In this document: piece after piece, positions 39,666 through 48,726 of the stretch
Layout of the letters: each line of letters opens with the position of its first letter
Numbering within the stretch: position 1 is the first letter of the stretch
From: Lachnospiraceae bacterium
GTDB lineage: Bacteria; Bacillota; Clostridia; Lachnospirales; Lachnospiraceae
Reading direction: 5' to 3'
Assembly (NCBI GenBank): GCA_017557525.1
Contig: JAFYYN010000055.1
Location: 1 to 61,198 of the forward strand
Length of the DNA stretch: 61,198 nucleotides
Notes under the pieces: generated by a model
Databases searched by the model: none
Seen by the model: only the letters and a program-made list of their open reading frames with translations
Told to the model about the DNA's origin: nothing
Made by a program: the position numbers and the translations under genes

Positions 39666-40835
39666 ATGGAATTAAATCTTCTTATATACATATCGATAGC
39701 TCTGGCATTTACACTGCTTTCGAGCAAGCTGATGAAGGTCGTCAAGCTGCCAAACGTAACAGGCTATCTACTGGTCGGCCTCCTTGCAGGACCATACGTA
39801 CTAAACATCATCCCTCAGGGAACCGTTGACAGTCTGGGGATAATACCCGAGGTAGCTCTCGGATTTATAGCATTTTCAATTGGTGCTGAATTCCGTTTCA
39901 GTTACCTGAAAAAGGTTGGTAAAGCCCCGATCATCATTGCCTGTCTGGAATCTTTAGGTGCAGTACTGGTAGTTGACTTTGTCCTGATAATCACAGGGAA
40001 TGACGTACCTTTCTCCCTCTGCCTTGGAGCAATCGCCGCTGCAACCGCTCCCGCTGCCACGCTTATGGTTGTAAAGCAGTACAAGGCGCATGGTCCTGTG
40101 ACCGAAACCCTGTTGCCCGTCGTTGCGCTCGATGATGCAACCGCACTCATGTGCTTTGGCATTTCCGTTGCTATAGCCAAGACCATTGAGGGCGGAGTCG
40201 GAGACAGCCTCATAATGACTATCTTAAAACCGTTGCTTGAAATTATCGCTGCTTTAGCGATCGGCGTTATATTTGGAATACTCTTCCGTTTCGCAGTAAA
40301 ATGGTTCACCGGACGCGGAAACAGGCTTGCCATCACCTATGCTCTCGTATTTGTCTGCATCGGACTCGGCGAGATGCTGAATGTATCTTCACTGCTAGCC
40401 TGCATGGCACTTGGTGCAACACTTGCAAATACTTCGAACTTCGCTGATGTAGTTTTCGAGCAGACAGACCGGATGACACCTCCGATTTTCATGATGTTCT
40501 TCTTCCTGTCAGGCGCTGCGCTGGATATTTCAATCATACCTTCTGTCGGTGTAATAGGCATCATATATATTCTTTTTAGGGTTCTCGGAAAAATGCTCGG
40601 TTCATTCGCCGGAGCCAAGATTTCCAAGGCTAATAAAAATGTGCAGAAATACCTTGGGTTTACTCTTATCCCTCAGGCCGGTGTTGCAATTGGTCTCGCA
40701 ACCACCGCAATGAGTATCGTACCAGACTACGGTCCGAGGATCCGTACAATCATACTTTGTGGCACGGTCATCTACGAGTTAACCGGCCCGGTAATCACTA
40801 AATTGGCACTAAAGAAAGCAGGAGAAATCTCATGA
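39666..40835 (+). CDS. Cation:proton antiporter (CPA2/KefB-like)
   Basis: A 389-residue polytopic membrane protein of the sodium/proton exchanger fold with about 12-13 helices. The conserved pair of acids in the ion-binding helix is present as ALDDATALM (~residue 157), and LPNVTGYLLVGLLAGP near the N-terminus is typical of CPA2 transporters. There is no C-terminal TrkA-N domain, so regulation may come from the PII-like protein encoded upstream. Its stop codon lies inside a hairpin shared with the convergent trmO gene, overlapping that gene by six bases. The ribosome binding site is weak (GAAAGTGAG some distance upstream). Confidence 0.88.
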   Translation: MELNLLIYISIALAFTLLSSKLMKVVKLPNVTGYLLVGLLAGPYVLNIIPQGTVDSLGIIPEVALGFIAFSIGAEFRFSYLKKVGKAPIIIACLESLGAVLVVDFVLIITGNDVPFSLCLGAIAAATAPAATLMVVKQYKAHGPVTETLLPVVALDDATALMCFGISVAIAKTIEGGVGDSLIMTILKPLLEIIAALAIGVIFGILFRFAVKWFTGRGNRLAITYALVFVCIGLGEMLNVSSLLACMALGATLANTSNFADVVFEQTDRMTPPIFMMFFFLSGAALDISIIPSVGVIGIIYILFRVLGKMLGSFAGAKISKANKNVQKYLGFTLIPQAGVAIGLATTAMSIVPDYGPRIRTIILCGTVIYELTGPVITKLALKKAGEIS

Positions 40836-40850
40836 TCTCTCCTGCTTTTT
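40815..40850. terminator. Bidirectional terminator overlapping two convergent stop codons
   Basis: An 11-bp stem (AAAGCAGGAGA/TCTCCTGCTTT) with a 12-base loop and flanking A and T tracts. The stop codons of the antiporter (40833-40835) and of trmO (40830-40832) both lie in the loop, an unusually economical arrangement. Confidence 0.85.
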
Positions 40851-41516
40851 AATTTCTACAACAATTACTTCGTCATCAATCACTTTAAACTTAACATTGT
40901 ATCCTGCATATGCCATACCATAGATACGGTCCGGATCATTTTGGTAGTGAGGACGCGGATCGTTAGAAAGCAATTTGTTCAGACTATCATATGTATTTTC
41001 CGGAATATTGCTCTCACACTCCCACTCTACCTTGAGCGTTTTATACTCCATACTATCCGTAAATCCGCCCTTGGCATCCGGGATGGAATCTGCATATGGT
41101 ATATACGGCTTAATATCATATATCGGCGTATTATCAACCATATCGGCGCCTTTGACATGGATTACCGGGCCCTCCGGGGTATCAGTCTCTATCCTGTCTA
41201 TAGTCACTACCGAAAGTCCAATAGGATTTGGTCTAAACGGAGAACGCGTTGCAAACACACCTATCCTGGTATTTCCACCAAGTCTCGGAGGCCGCACCGT
41301 GGGTGACCACTTTGCATTTCCATCTGTGTCAAGATTCTCAGAGAACTGCCAGATGATCCACAGATGTGAGAAATCCTCTAACCCACGTATCATATCAGGG
41401 TTCCTGAACTCCGGCTCAAACACAATTTTCCCCTTGAGCTCCGCTACCACACCTGACTGGCGGGGTATACCGAACTTCTCCGGGAAATCTGTGTGTATAT
41501 TTGCTATTTTTTTCAA
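40830..41516 (-). CDS. tRNA (N6-threonylcarbamoyladenosine37-N6)-methyltransferase TrmO
   Basis: A 228-residue TsaA/TrmO-type beta-barrel SAM methyltransferase that methylates t6A37 in tRNA-Thr. Family motifs are visible: [12 protein letters not shown] near the N-terminus, [61 protein letters not shown]. The start overlaps the trpS stop by four bases. Being next to trpS and near a tRNA-Thr gene fits a translation role. Confidence 0.93.
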   Translation of the reverse strand: MKKIANIHTDFPEKFGIPRQSGVVAELKGKIVFEPEFRNPDMIRGLEDFSHLWIIWQFSENLDTDGNAKWSPTVRPPRLGGNTRIGVFATRSPFRPNPIGLSVVTIDRIETDTPEGPVIHVKGADMVDNTPIYDIKPYIPYADSIPDAKGGFTDSMEYKTLKVEWECESNIPENTYDSLNKLLSNDPRPHYQNDPDRIYGMAYAGYNVKFKVIDDEVIVVEIKKQERS

Positions 41517-42598
41517 TTATTATATTTCTCCATCTGCTCTTTGATCAAGGCCCCATCGTCGAAATAATTAATCTTCATGGCAGCCTTAACATCTGCAAGG
41601 GTTTGAGCCGCAACGGACTCAGCATACTCGCTGCCTTTCTTGAGGATCTCGTATACACCGGGGATATCCTGCTCCCACTTCTTTCTTCTATCGCGAATGG
41701 GCGCAAGTTCTTTCTCAAGCACCTTGATCAGGAATTTCTTAACCTTAACATCCCCTAAGCCACCACGTTTATAGTGATCCTTAAGCTCGTCAAGATTCTT
41801 GTAATCAGGCAGGAACTCCTCAAAATCCTCTGGCTTGCTGAATGCATCAAGATAAGTAAATACAGCATTACCCTCAACCTTACCCGGATCTTCAACTTTG
41901 ATATGGTCAGGGTCGGTATACATCGACATAACCTTGGTCTTTAAGGTCTTTTCATCATCTGCAAGATAGATGGCGTTTCCTAAGGACTTGCTCATCTTAG
42001 CCTTTCCGTCTGTACCGGGGAGCCTTAAGCATGCTGAATTCTCAGGAAGCAGTATCTTAGGCTCAACAAGTGCCTCGCCATAAACAGAATTAAACTTGTG
42101 CACGATCTCCTGACACTGCTCAAGCATGGGCATCTGATCCTCACCTACAGGAACTACGGTAGCCTTAAACGCAGTGATATCAGCTGCCTGGCTGATAGGG
42201 TATGTAAAGAACCCAACCGGGATGCTTGTCTCGAAGTTTCTCATCTGTATCTCAGACTTAACGGTAGGGTTTCTCTGAAGACGGGAAACCGTTACCAGAT
42301 TTGCATAGTAGAATGTAAGCTCAGTAAGTTCCGGCACCATTGACTGGATAAACAGAGTGGACTTCTCAGGATCAAGTCCAACTGACAAATAATCCAGAGC
42401 CACCTCCACTATGTTCTGCCTTACCTTTTCAGGGTTGTCGGCATTGTCTGTCAAAGCCTGAGCATCTGCTATCATTATAAAAATCTTGTCGTATTCACCT
42501 GAATTCTGGAGCTCAACCCTCCTCTTTAAAGAGCCCACATAATGTCCCAAATGCAACCTTCCTGTGGGGCGATCTCCTGTCAAAATAATCTTGTCCAT
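41513..42598 (-). CDS. Tryptophanyl-tRNA synthetase
   Basis: A class I aminoacyl-tRNA synthetase of 361 residues charging tRNA-Trp. The HIGH-type motif is HLGHYVG (~residue 17), the KMSKS motif is intact (KMSKSLGNA, ~205), and [12 protein letters not shown] and [17 protein letters not shown] are typical of TrpRS. It is 27 bases after the HD-GYP gene and overlaps trmO by four bases. No T-box leader is present in the short upstream gap, so it is probably regulated with the HD-GYP gene. Confidence 0.95.
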   Translation of the reverse strand: MDKIILTGDRPTGRLHLGHYVGSLKRRVELQNSGEYDKIFIMIADAQALTDNADNPEKVRQNIVEVALDYLSVGLDPEKSTLFIQSMVPELTELTFYYANLVTVSRLQRNPTVKSEIQMRNFETSIPVGFFTYPISQAADITAFKATVVPVGEDQMPMLEQCQEIVHKFNSVYGEALVEPKILLPENSACLRLPGTDGKAKMSKSLGNAIYLADDEKTLKTKVMSMYTDPDHIKVEDPGKVEGNAVFTYLDAFSKPEDFEEFLPDYKNLDELKDHYKRGGLGDVKVKKFLIKVLEKELAPIRDRRKKWEQDIPGVYEILKKGSEYAESVAAQTLADVKAAMKINYFDDGALIKEQMEKYNN

Positions 42599-42625
42599 TT
42601 CCTTTTCCTCTCTTATAATAAATTT

Positions 42626-44536
42626 TCATTTTATCAGTACCTGCTCAATAAGGATCTCCGGATCCTCTTCCTTGTCGGAGATATACCTTCTGTAAATGTC
42701 GTAGTAAATATCGGTACGCCCGGCATCGGTGATGTATGAAATACTTTTACAGGTCTCCTCGTCATTCTTTATGATATTGACGATTTCCTGATTGTACCTC
42801 ATATACTCATCATTCTCCAGCTCGTCCGCAAGTGCCGGGAGCCAGGTCTTGCTCTTGGTATAATTTCGCCCGAGCGTATCCGTTGCCGCATCGATACAGT
42901 CTGCAATGGTGATGATGTCTATCAGGATCTTCATCTTGTCATGCACATTGTCAAAGCTGGCCGGATAACCGCCCCTGCCGTCAAAGCTCTTGTGATGACC
43001 TTCGATGACCGAATTGTATTTCTCTGCGATCTTAGTACCTGCCAAAATTTCCGAACCAAATGTCGGATGCTGCTTGATGAGTGCTCTTTCCTCATCGGTA
43101 AGCTTACGCGTCTGCTGGTTGATGACATCGGAAATATAAGCTTTTCCTATATCGTGCAGATGCGCGCACCTGTCTATATAATTAAGCAATGACTGCCGCC
43201 TGCTCTTTACCAGATGCACGTCTCTTGTACCAAGGATTTCCAGAAACATATCCGGTTTCTTGTCGATCAGCGCATTTGTGATGATTATCGCAATCTTTCC
43301 AACCATCATCGAATGGATCAGCGTCATGGAATTACGGTTTAGGATAACCTCCTGAATGTACTCCAGCGATTCTTCCTCGTCGTATGCTGTCCTGAGCATC
43401 AGCCGCACGGTACGGCATAGGTCATCGTTTACAAAGCCGTTACTTGAAAGATGGGGTACGGATGTGTAAATCTGGCGAAATTCCCTAGCCATCTCGTAGA
43501 AAAGGCTCTCCCTGTTTTCGAGTGTTATGTCCGGCAATGCCAGGATTCTGAAACATTCCTGCAGACAGGTGATCTTTTTCTGGTAAGCGTCGTTTGAAAC
43601 GTGTGTATTTAAAACTTCCTTATAGTCGATATCCTCGTCATTTGCCTCGTAGTACCTGAAAAGCAGGATAACCGCTGTGTCCGCAGGGAAATTGTGCGCA
43701 TACAGGTTGCACCAGACGTATGCCGCCGCATTGACCGCCGTCTGGTCGTTGATGTTCTCACGGGTTATACCATCGGGAAGCAGTTCCCTTGTCATATATT
43801 CAAGCACAGCCCTGTTAGGTGCTGAGTCCGATCTCAGCAGTGCCCACATCAAAACTTCCTTTGTTACGTTAAGGAATTCGTCAAAATCAATCTTATCCCC
43901 ATCGAGTGCACGTACATCCTCACGCTTCAGAAACTTTTTGAAATTCTCATACTGTACAATACGGATAAGGCGTTCCTCGTTATTCCTGATCTCCTTGTCC
44001 TCGATACTGTAATAGTTGGACATGATGATACGGCGCCTGGTTTCCCACTCCGTGAATTCACAGTATTTATCGCTCATCCCGGCCACCTGCTCAAAGCAAT
44101 CGCGTGCCTTTTCTATCGATATGTCATTTGATTTGTCATTGTATGAAACCCCGAGCATATATGTGGAAAGGATCCACTTTTCCTCTTGCTTTTCTTTTTT
44201 GTAAAATGGTACAAGCTTTATCAAGACTTCGGTGGTAAGCAGTGAATCATTTTCCACGTCGGTGGTCATGGCCCTAATATTCTCAAAGAATTCATCGGCG
44301 GTCTCAAGGTCAAGAGCAAGCTCGTCACGGATAAACGGATATACCAATTTCCCTAGTTTTTCCTCATTATAGGCATAGGTTGACCGTAGAAAATCCGACT
44401 TTTCAGCCAGCTTTTCCACCCACTTGCTCCTGTCGGACGCCTTGACCAAACCGGATTCTATCTCCCTGATTTTAGCAAGGTTCGCCCTGTACTGCATATA
44501 AAATTCAGTTATCAAGCCTTTTTCAATAACTGCCAC
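42626..44536 (-). CDS. HD-GYP domain phosphodiesterase-like protein
   Basis: A 636-residue soluble protein. The first ~400 residues are helical, TPR-like, with no membrane segment. The C-terminal ~200 residues carry an HD-GYP domain: HSMMVG helix, HLHDIGK metal site (~residue 467), IKQHPTFGSEIL, EGHHKSFDGRGGYP (~510) and DIITIADCIDAATD. These match the metal-ligand pattern of c-di-GMP (or related dinucleotide) hydrolases; the usual GYP is part of GRGGYP. It is first in an operon with trpS and trmO. It is the second candidate c-di-GMP phosphodiesterase in the window. Confidence 0.88.
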   Translation of the reverse strand: MAVIEKGLITEFYMQYRANLAKIREIESGLVKASDRSKWVEKLAEKSDFLRSTYAYNEEKLGKLVYPFIRDELALDLETADEFFENIRAMTTDVENDSLLTTEVLIKLVPFYKKEKQEEKWILSTYMLGVSYNDKSNDISIEKARDCFEQVAGMSDKYCEFTEWETRRRIIMSNYYSIEDKEIRNNEERLIRIVQYENFKKFLKREDVRALDGDKIDFDEFLNVTKEVLMWALLRSDSAPNRAVLEYMTRELLPDGITRENINDQTAVNAAAYVWCNLYAHNFPADTAVILLFRYYEANDEDIDYKEVLNTHVSNDAYQKKITCLQECFRILALPDITLENRESLFYEMAREFRQIYTSVPHLSSNGFVNDDLCRTVRLMLRTAYDEEESLEYIQEVILNRNSMTLIHSMMVGKIAIIITNALIDKKPDMFLEILGTRDVHLVKSRRQSLLNYIDRCAHLHDIGKAYISDVINQQTRKLTDEERALIKQHPTFGSEILAGTKIAEKYNSVIEGHHKSFDGRGGYPASFDNVHDKMKILIDIITIADCIDAATDTLGRNYTKSKTWLPALADELENDEYMRYNQEIVNIIKNDEETCKSISYITDAGRTDIYYDIYRRYISDKEEDPEILIEQVLIK

Positions 44537-44703
44537 CGCTGTTCTCCGTTCATCTTTTACAGATAGGCAAGCCTTTAGAGACGGATCTCTTGTCTTACTA
44601 TCTTATCAAATACACATTTACTCAAAATATTATGATAACACAAATTTCCCAAAAATGCAAACATACTGGATTAAAATTTTTAGTGGAAATTTTATTGAAT
44701 GTC

Positions 44704-44920
44704 TGATATAATGATTTTGATTTCGGGTTCGTTCATAATTTTATGAAAAACCATATTTTACCTAAAATGTTCTAAATTTTGAAGTATATTGGAATATAAG
44801 TATGATCATGTCATGCTTACGGTCTGTGGCGCAGGCACCTCAGACCGGATAACCGCAAGACTCCCCTGTTTATTGGGATGTTTTACGACGAATGCATATG
44901 TCTGCAGGTTAGCAAATAAG
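44704..44920 (+). promoter_or_regulatory. Extended -10 promoter and ~200-base leader of the Na/Pi gene
   Basis: TGATATAAT (hexamer 44707-44712) with a weak TGGAAA -35 (44684-44689, 17-base spacer). The leader to 44921 is about 200 bases and includes a GGTCTG/CAGACC hairpin at about 44820-44847 plus ACTCCCC/TTGGGAT pairing after it. It matches no riboswitch I can name. The rest of the 384-base gap from 44537 is AT-rich with no gene. Confidence 0.45.
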
Positions 44921-46732
44921 ATGAGTATATTTGACATCATTTCCCTCCTTGGCGGACTGGCTCTCTTCCTCTACGGTATGAAGCTCATGGGCAATGCCCT
45001 TAAGGAAGGGTCATCAGGAACACTAAAGATCATAATGGAGAAGGTCACGAACAATCCGATCAAGGCCTTCTTTCTTGGAGTTATAGTCACCGCGGTAATC
45101 CAGTCTTCTACTGCGACGATCGTAATAACCTCCGGTCTGGTTGCCGGCGGGATCATTTCGTTAAGGCAGTCACTCGGTATCATTATCGGCGCGAATGTTG
45201 GTACGACTGTTACCGGCCAGATCATAAGACTTTTGGATGTAAATGCTGAGGGCGGATCTTTCTTAAAGCTGTTCACCCCTTCCACACTTGCTCCACTGGC
45301 TCTGATCTCAGGCATTATCCTTATAATGTTCCTTAAGTTCAATAAGTCCAACAATATCGGCAATGTCTGCATGGGTTTCGGTATCCTGTTCACCGGTCTT
45401 ATGAATATGACCGCCGCCGTAAGCACTCTGACTGAGGGCGGCTTGATTGAAAAGATTTTCTCTAGTCTCGGAGATAACCCCATCCTCGGCTATGCGGCCG
45501 GTACCGGTGTCGCCTTCGTGCTGCAAAGCTCCTCGGCCACGATCGGTATCCTGCAGGCATTTTCCATGGCCGGAGATATTCCGTTCAGGACTGTCTACAT
45601 CATCATCGTCGGCGTATATCTTGGCGACTGTGTGACCACCGCTATCGTGTGTTCAATCGGCGCAAAAGCTGATTCGAAACGTGTTGGTATCATTAATATC
45701 CTGTACAATCTGAGCAAGACACTCCTGGTAATCATTGCCGTAACTATATTCCATAAGCTCGGCTTCCTGGATGAGCTTTGGAATTCATCTATGACACCCG
45801 GAACCATCGCCAATGCCAATACCGTTTTCAACCTTGGCTGTGCGGTGCTCCTGCTCCCGCTTGTCGGCGTTTACGAAAGACTCAGCCACGTGATTGTTAA
45901 GGATGAAACCGTTGCCCGCGGTAAGTATTCTGACAAGCTTGACGCTTTGAACCCTGTATTCTTCAGCACTCCGGCGTTGGCGCTCAGGTCCATTTATGAT
46001 GTGCTCCGTACTATGCTTGAAAGCGCTACCAACAATATCGACAAGGCTATGAACCTGATCTACGAATATAAGCCCGGTATTGCTGCAGAGATTGAAAAGG
46101 AAGAAAATGCGATTGACCAGATGACCGATGCCGCGAGCAGCTACATGATGAAGCTGAGCCCTCACGTAAAGGATGATACGCATAACAAGATTTTGGACCA
46201 GTATTACAAGGACGTTACTGAATTTGAGCGTCTGGGCGATCATGCGGTTAATCTGATGGAAAGTGCAAGGGAGCTTGCCAAGGATGACTCTAAGCTTTCT
46301 CCCGAGGCTCTGGATGAGATTGATATCCTAAGAAGACTTATCGGCAGAATCTTAGAGAATGCCAATCTTGCTTTTGTAAAGCGTGATGTTGTGGCGGCCC
46401 GTCACATCGAGCCCATGGAGGAGGTTGTCGATGACCTTGTTAATTCCCTCCATGATAACCACATCGACAGATTAAAGGATGGCAAATGTAAAGTTAATGC
46501 TGGTATCATTTTCCTTGATATTTTAGGAAATATCGAGAGAATCTCCGATATCTGCTCAAATATCGGCGTTGCTACCATCGCCCGCGCCACTCCAGGAGTC
46601 GATACACTGGCACATTCCTATATTTCTTCACTTCATCAGGGAAACGATGCAGACTACAACATGGAATATAGTAAAATCCATTCCGAGTACTACGGAATGT
46701 TTAAAGAGATTAAGAGTGCTAAGAACAAGTAA
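44921..46732 (+). CDS. Na+/phosphate cotransporter with PhoU-like C-terminal domain
   Basis: A 603-residue NptA/YjbB-type transporter. Two inverted PNaS repeats are visible, each with the QSSTAT/QSSSAT motif (VIQSSTATIVITSG ~residue 65 and VLQSSSATIGILQAF ~200), among about nine membrane segments; the last ~230 residues are a PhoU-like helical domain. I place the start at 44921 because the protein family begins with this MSIFDII...GLALFLYGMKLMG sequence; the longer frame from 44789 is not family-like. It imports phosphate with sodium, or may export it. Confidence 0.9.
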   Translation: MSIFDIISLLGGLALFLYGMKLMGNALKEGSSGTLKIIMEKVTNNPIKAFFLGVIVTAVIQSSTATIVITSGLVAGGIISLRQSLGIIIGANVGTTVTGQIIRLLDVNAEGGSFLKLFTPSTLAPLALISGIILIMFLKFNKSNNIGNVCMGFGILFTGLMNMTAAVSTLTEGGLIEKIFSSLGDNPILGYAAGTGVAFVLQSSSATIGILQAFSMAGDIPFRTVYIIIVGVYLGDCVTTAIVCSIGAKADSKRVGIINILYNLSKTLLVIIAVTIFHKLGFLDELWNSSMTPGTIANANTVFNLGCAVLLLPLVGVYERLSHVIVKDETVARGKYSDKLDALNPVFFSTPALALRSIYDVLRTMLESATNNIDKAMNLIYEYKPGIAAEIEKEENAIDQMTDAASSYMMKLSPHVKDDTHNKILDQYYKDVTEFERLGDHAVNLMESARELAKDDSKLSPEALDEIDILRRLIGRILENANLAFVKRDVVAARHIEPMEEVVDDLVNSLHDNHIDRLKDGKCKVNAGIIFLDILGNIERISDICSNIGVATIARATPGVDTLAHSYISSLHQGNDADYNMEYSKIHSEYYGMFKEIKSAKNK

Positions 46733-46734
46733 AC

Positions 46735-46767
46735 AAAAAACTCAGGTGAATCACCTGAGTTTTTTTA
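46735..46767. terminator. Bidirectional terminator between convergent genes
   Basis: Stem ACTCAGGTGA/TCACCTGAGT with an A-run before and a seven-T run after it on the plus strand. It serves the Na/Pi gene and, on the other strand, the DHH gene whose stop codon abuts it. Confidence 0.9.
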
Positions 46768-47688
46768 TCACTCGTTAGCGAGCATGCACAGTTCGTTCAG
46801 CATCTTAGGAAGGTCGGACTCCATGTTCTCATCCGAGAACTGGCAGGTACCAACTGCCTTGTGGCCGCCGCCGTTGTATTTCAGCATCAGTGCACCGACA
46901 TCAAGTGTACAGGTACGGTTAAGGATGCTATAGCCAACAGCTGCTGAACAACCCTTTCCACCACGGCCCGAAACTATCCATGCAGAAATGTTCTGCTCAG
47001 GATACAGGCTATAAATCATGAAGCGGTTGCCGGTATAGATCGGGTCAACGCCTCTTAAGTCGCTGATGATTACGTTTCCTCTGGTAGTTGTGTACTTAAC
47101 TACCATCTCCTTGAATTTCTCGGTCTGCTCGTTGTATACTTCGATACGTTCCTGGACATCGGGCAGTCTCAGGATTTCTTCTATAGTCATTGTACGGCAA
47201 GCATCGATCAGCATTTCCATCAACTGATAATTTGAGATGGTGAACTGTCTCCAGCGTCCAAGACCGGTTCTGGGATCCATGAGGAATCCGATGAGTATCC
47301 AGCCTGAAGGATTAAGTACTTCTTCCCTGGTAAGATTTCCGGAGTCAACCTTGTCAACAGCTACCATCATGTCGGTGAACTGAGGAAAACGCTCTGCTCC
47401 GCCGTAATATTCATATATAATGCGGGCGCATGAGGGTGCTATCCTACTCTCGCCCTTGTACTGACCCTTTAACTCATTTCTTTCAAATTCGCTGGAATGA
47501 TGGTCGAACCAGAGCCCGCAGCCAGGAACAAAAGGAACGTTTGCCAGACAGTCGTTCTCATTTACTTCTACGATGCCGTCCTGCAGATCCTTCGGATGCG
47601 CAAATTTCCAGCAGTCTATAATCCCTGCTTCTTTGAGCAGCGCACCACATGCCAAACCGTCAAAATCCGAACGTGTAATCAGTCTCAT
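46768..47688 (-). CDS. DHH-family phosphoesterase
   Basis: A 306-residue DHH/DHHA1 phosphoesterase. Metal-binding motifs are DFDG (~residue 8), WFDHH (~67), VDKVDSG (~115, DHH-family third Asp region) and the DHHA1 motif YNGGGHKAVGT near the C-terminus. Relatives hydrolyse short oligoribonucleotides (NrnA/NrnB), cyclic-dinucleotide products such as pApA or pGpG, or polyphosphate. The start at 47688 follows GGGGG. If it degrades pGpG it would complete c-di-GMP breakdown, but the substrate cannot be read from sequence. Confidence 0.85.
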   Translation of the reverse strand: MRLITRSDFDGLACGALLKEAGIIDCWKFAHPKDLQDGIVEVNENDCLANVPFVPGCGLWFDHHSSEFERNELKGQYKGESRIAPSCARIIYEYYGGAERFPQFTDMMVAVDKVDSGNLTREEVLNPSGWILIGFLMDPRTGLGRWRQFTISNYQLMEMLIDACRTMTIEEILRLPDVQERIEVYNEQTEKFKEMVVKYTTTRGNVIISDLRGVDPIYTGNRFMIYSLYPEQNISAWIVSGRGGKGCSAAVGYSILNRTCTLDVGALMLKYNGGGHKAVGTCQFSDENMESDLPKMLNELCMLANE

Positions 47689-47702
47689 ATCAATACCCCC
47701 AA

Positions 47703-47750
47703 ATACATTTGATGTATCTTTAATATACAGAAAACAAGCGGTTTTGTCAA
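47703..47750 (-). promoter_or_regulatory. Promoter and start-site palindrome of the DHH gene
   Basis: TTGACA (47745-47750) and TATATT (47722-47727), 17-base spacer, minus strand. A perfect palindrome ATACAT-TTG-ATGTAT (47703-47717) covers the expected start site, a classical repressor position. Confidence 0.75.
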
Positions 47751-47759
47751 CTAAAAAAA

Positions 47760-47834
47760 TCGAGGTGACAGGACTTGAACCTGCGGCCTCCACGTCCCTA
47801 ACGTGGCGCTCTAGCCAAACTGAGCCACACCTCG
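47760..47834 (-). tRNA. tRNA-Pro (anticodon AGG)
   Basis: A full 75-base cloverleaf on the minus strand: 7-bp acceptor CGAGGTG/CACCTCG, D-arm GCTC/GAGC, anticodon stem CCACG/CGTGG around loop TTAGGGA, T-arm GCAGG/CCTGT with TTCAAGT and discriminator A. The body is clearly tRNA-Pro. The anticodon is AGG, with A at position 34, which is rare in bacteria. No CCA is encoded. A seven-T run follows. Confidence 0.9.
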
Positions 47835-47881
47835 AAATTACAAAACATATATTTAGTTAGCTGTCGAACCTGTGACAGCAG

Positions 47882-47954
<73 letters not shown>

Positions 47955-47985
47955 ATACGAACCCCTTTTCTGAAGTCCGAATGCT

Positions 47986-48014
47986 ATATTACCACAGCAT
48001 TGTATAAATTGCAA
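47986..48014 (-). promoter_or_regulatory. Promoter of the tRNA-Thr/tRNA-Pro unit
   Basis: TTGCAA (48009-48014) and TAATAT (47986-47991, preceded by TGG) on the minus strand with a 17-base spacer, about 25 bases before the tRNA-Thr start. Confidence 0.75.
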
Positions 48015-48108
48015 GCACTTTTTTAAAAAATTTGTAAAATTTTAATGTGACATGATCCCAATCAGTACTTACAAGGATTTAATATGCTTTTTAAAAGCTT
48101 ATTGCCAA

Positions 48109-48447
48109 TCAATCCTCGTGCTTTTCACCGGCTTCATCTTCTTCCTCGGCATCAAGAACACCGGCAGCAAGCTCCTTGTTAAGTTCCGACATAAAGCTTT
48201 CTTCGTCGTTCTTTGCAGGCTCAGGCTCAGATGAAGCTTCCTTTTTCTCTTCGACAGAATAATAAAACTCCATATCATACTTTTTTACAAGCATTCTACA
48301 GAATTTCGCTGCTTCTTCCTCTTCCATAAAAAAGCGTGCGCCCTCGATACTCCCCGTTAATCCGGGCGACTCACAACCCTGTACGACCTTTTTCTTTCCG
48401 GTAAAATATGCAATACCGGTAGGAAGGTCTATTTTCAATACATACAT
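48109..48447 (-). CDS. Small acidic hypothetical protein
   Basis: A 112-residue soluble protein. I start at ATG 48447, with GGAGACGG seven bases upstream; longer in-frame starts lack this. The first ~75 residues form a compact alpha/beta region (MYVLKIDLPTGIAYFTGKKK, then a GSIEGARFFMEEEEAAKFCRML segment), the rest is a disordered acidic tail. I do not recognise the family. It is followed by the tRNA unit and preceded by a long intergenic hairpin. Confidence 0.7.
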   Translation of the reverse strand: MYVLKIDLPTGIAYFTGKKKVVQGCESPGLTGSIEGARFFMEEEEAAKFCRMLVKKYDMEFYYSVEEKKEASSEPEPAKNDEESFMSELNKELAAGVLDAEEEDEAGEKHED

Positions 48448-48545
48448 GATCCGTCTCCATATATACCCGCTTTTGTTTAATGTACCATAAACTTGTTGTT
48501 TACAAGTATTTTCCGATATATGCGGGTTATTTGTGGAAATCCCAA

Positions 48546-48594
48546 CCTGACGAATTATACCTGTAAAAGTATAAATCACCTAAAATTCGTTAGG
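48546..48594. repeat. Long inverted repeat upstream of the small acidic gene
   Basis: Arms CCTGACGAATT (48546-48556) and AATTCGTTAGG (48584-48594) pair with one G-T, with an inner ATAC/GTAT stem. It lies in the 279-base gap between rlmB and the small acidic protein gene. No long T-run follows directly, so a terminator is uncertain; an operator or RNA structure is equally possible. Confidence 0.5.
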
Positions 48595-48726
48595 ATCAAC
48601 CACGAGTTAAATTATACCATATTCGCTAAAATAATTCAAATTTTTTTTATAAATATGCGGATCATTCCCCACTTATATGGGTTTTTTGCCCCATTTTAGC
48701 ATTTTTCGTGTTAAGAAATATAGAAA

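Noticed and set aside
44789-44920. 44-residue N-terminal extension of the Na/Pi transporter
   Set aside because: The family starts at the downstream Met; the upstream part is the structured leader and has no good ribosome binding site.
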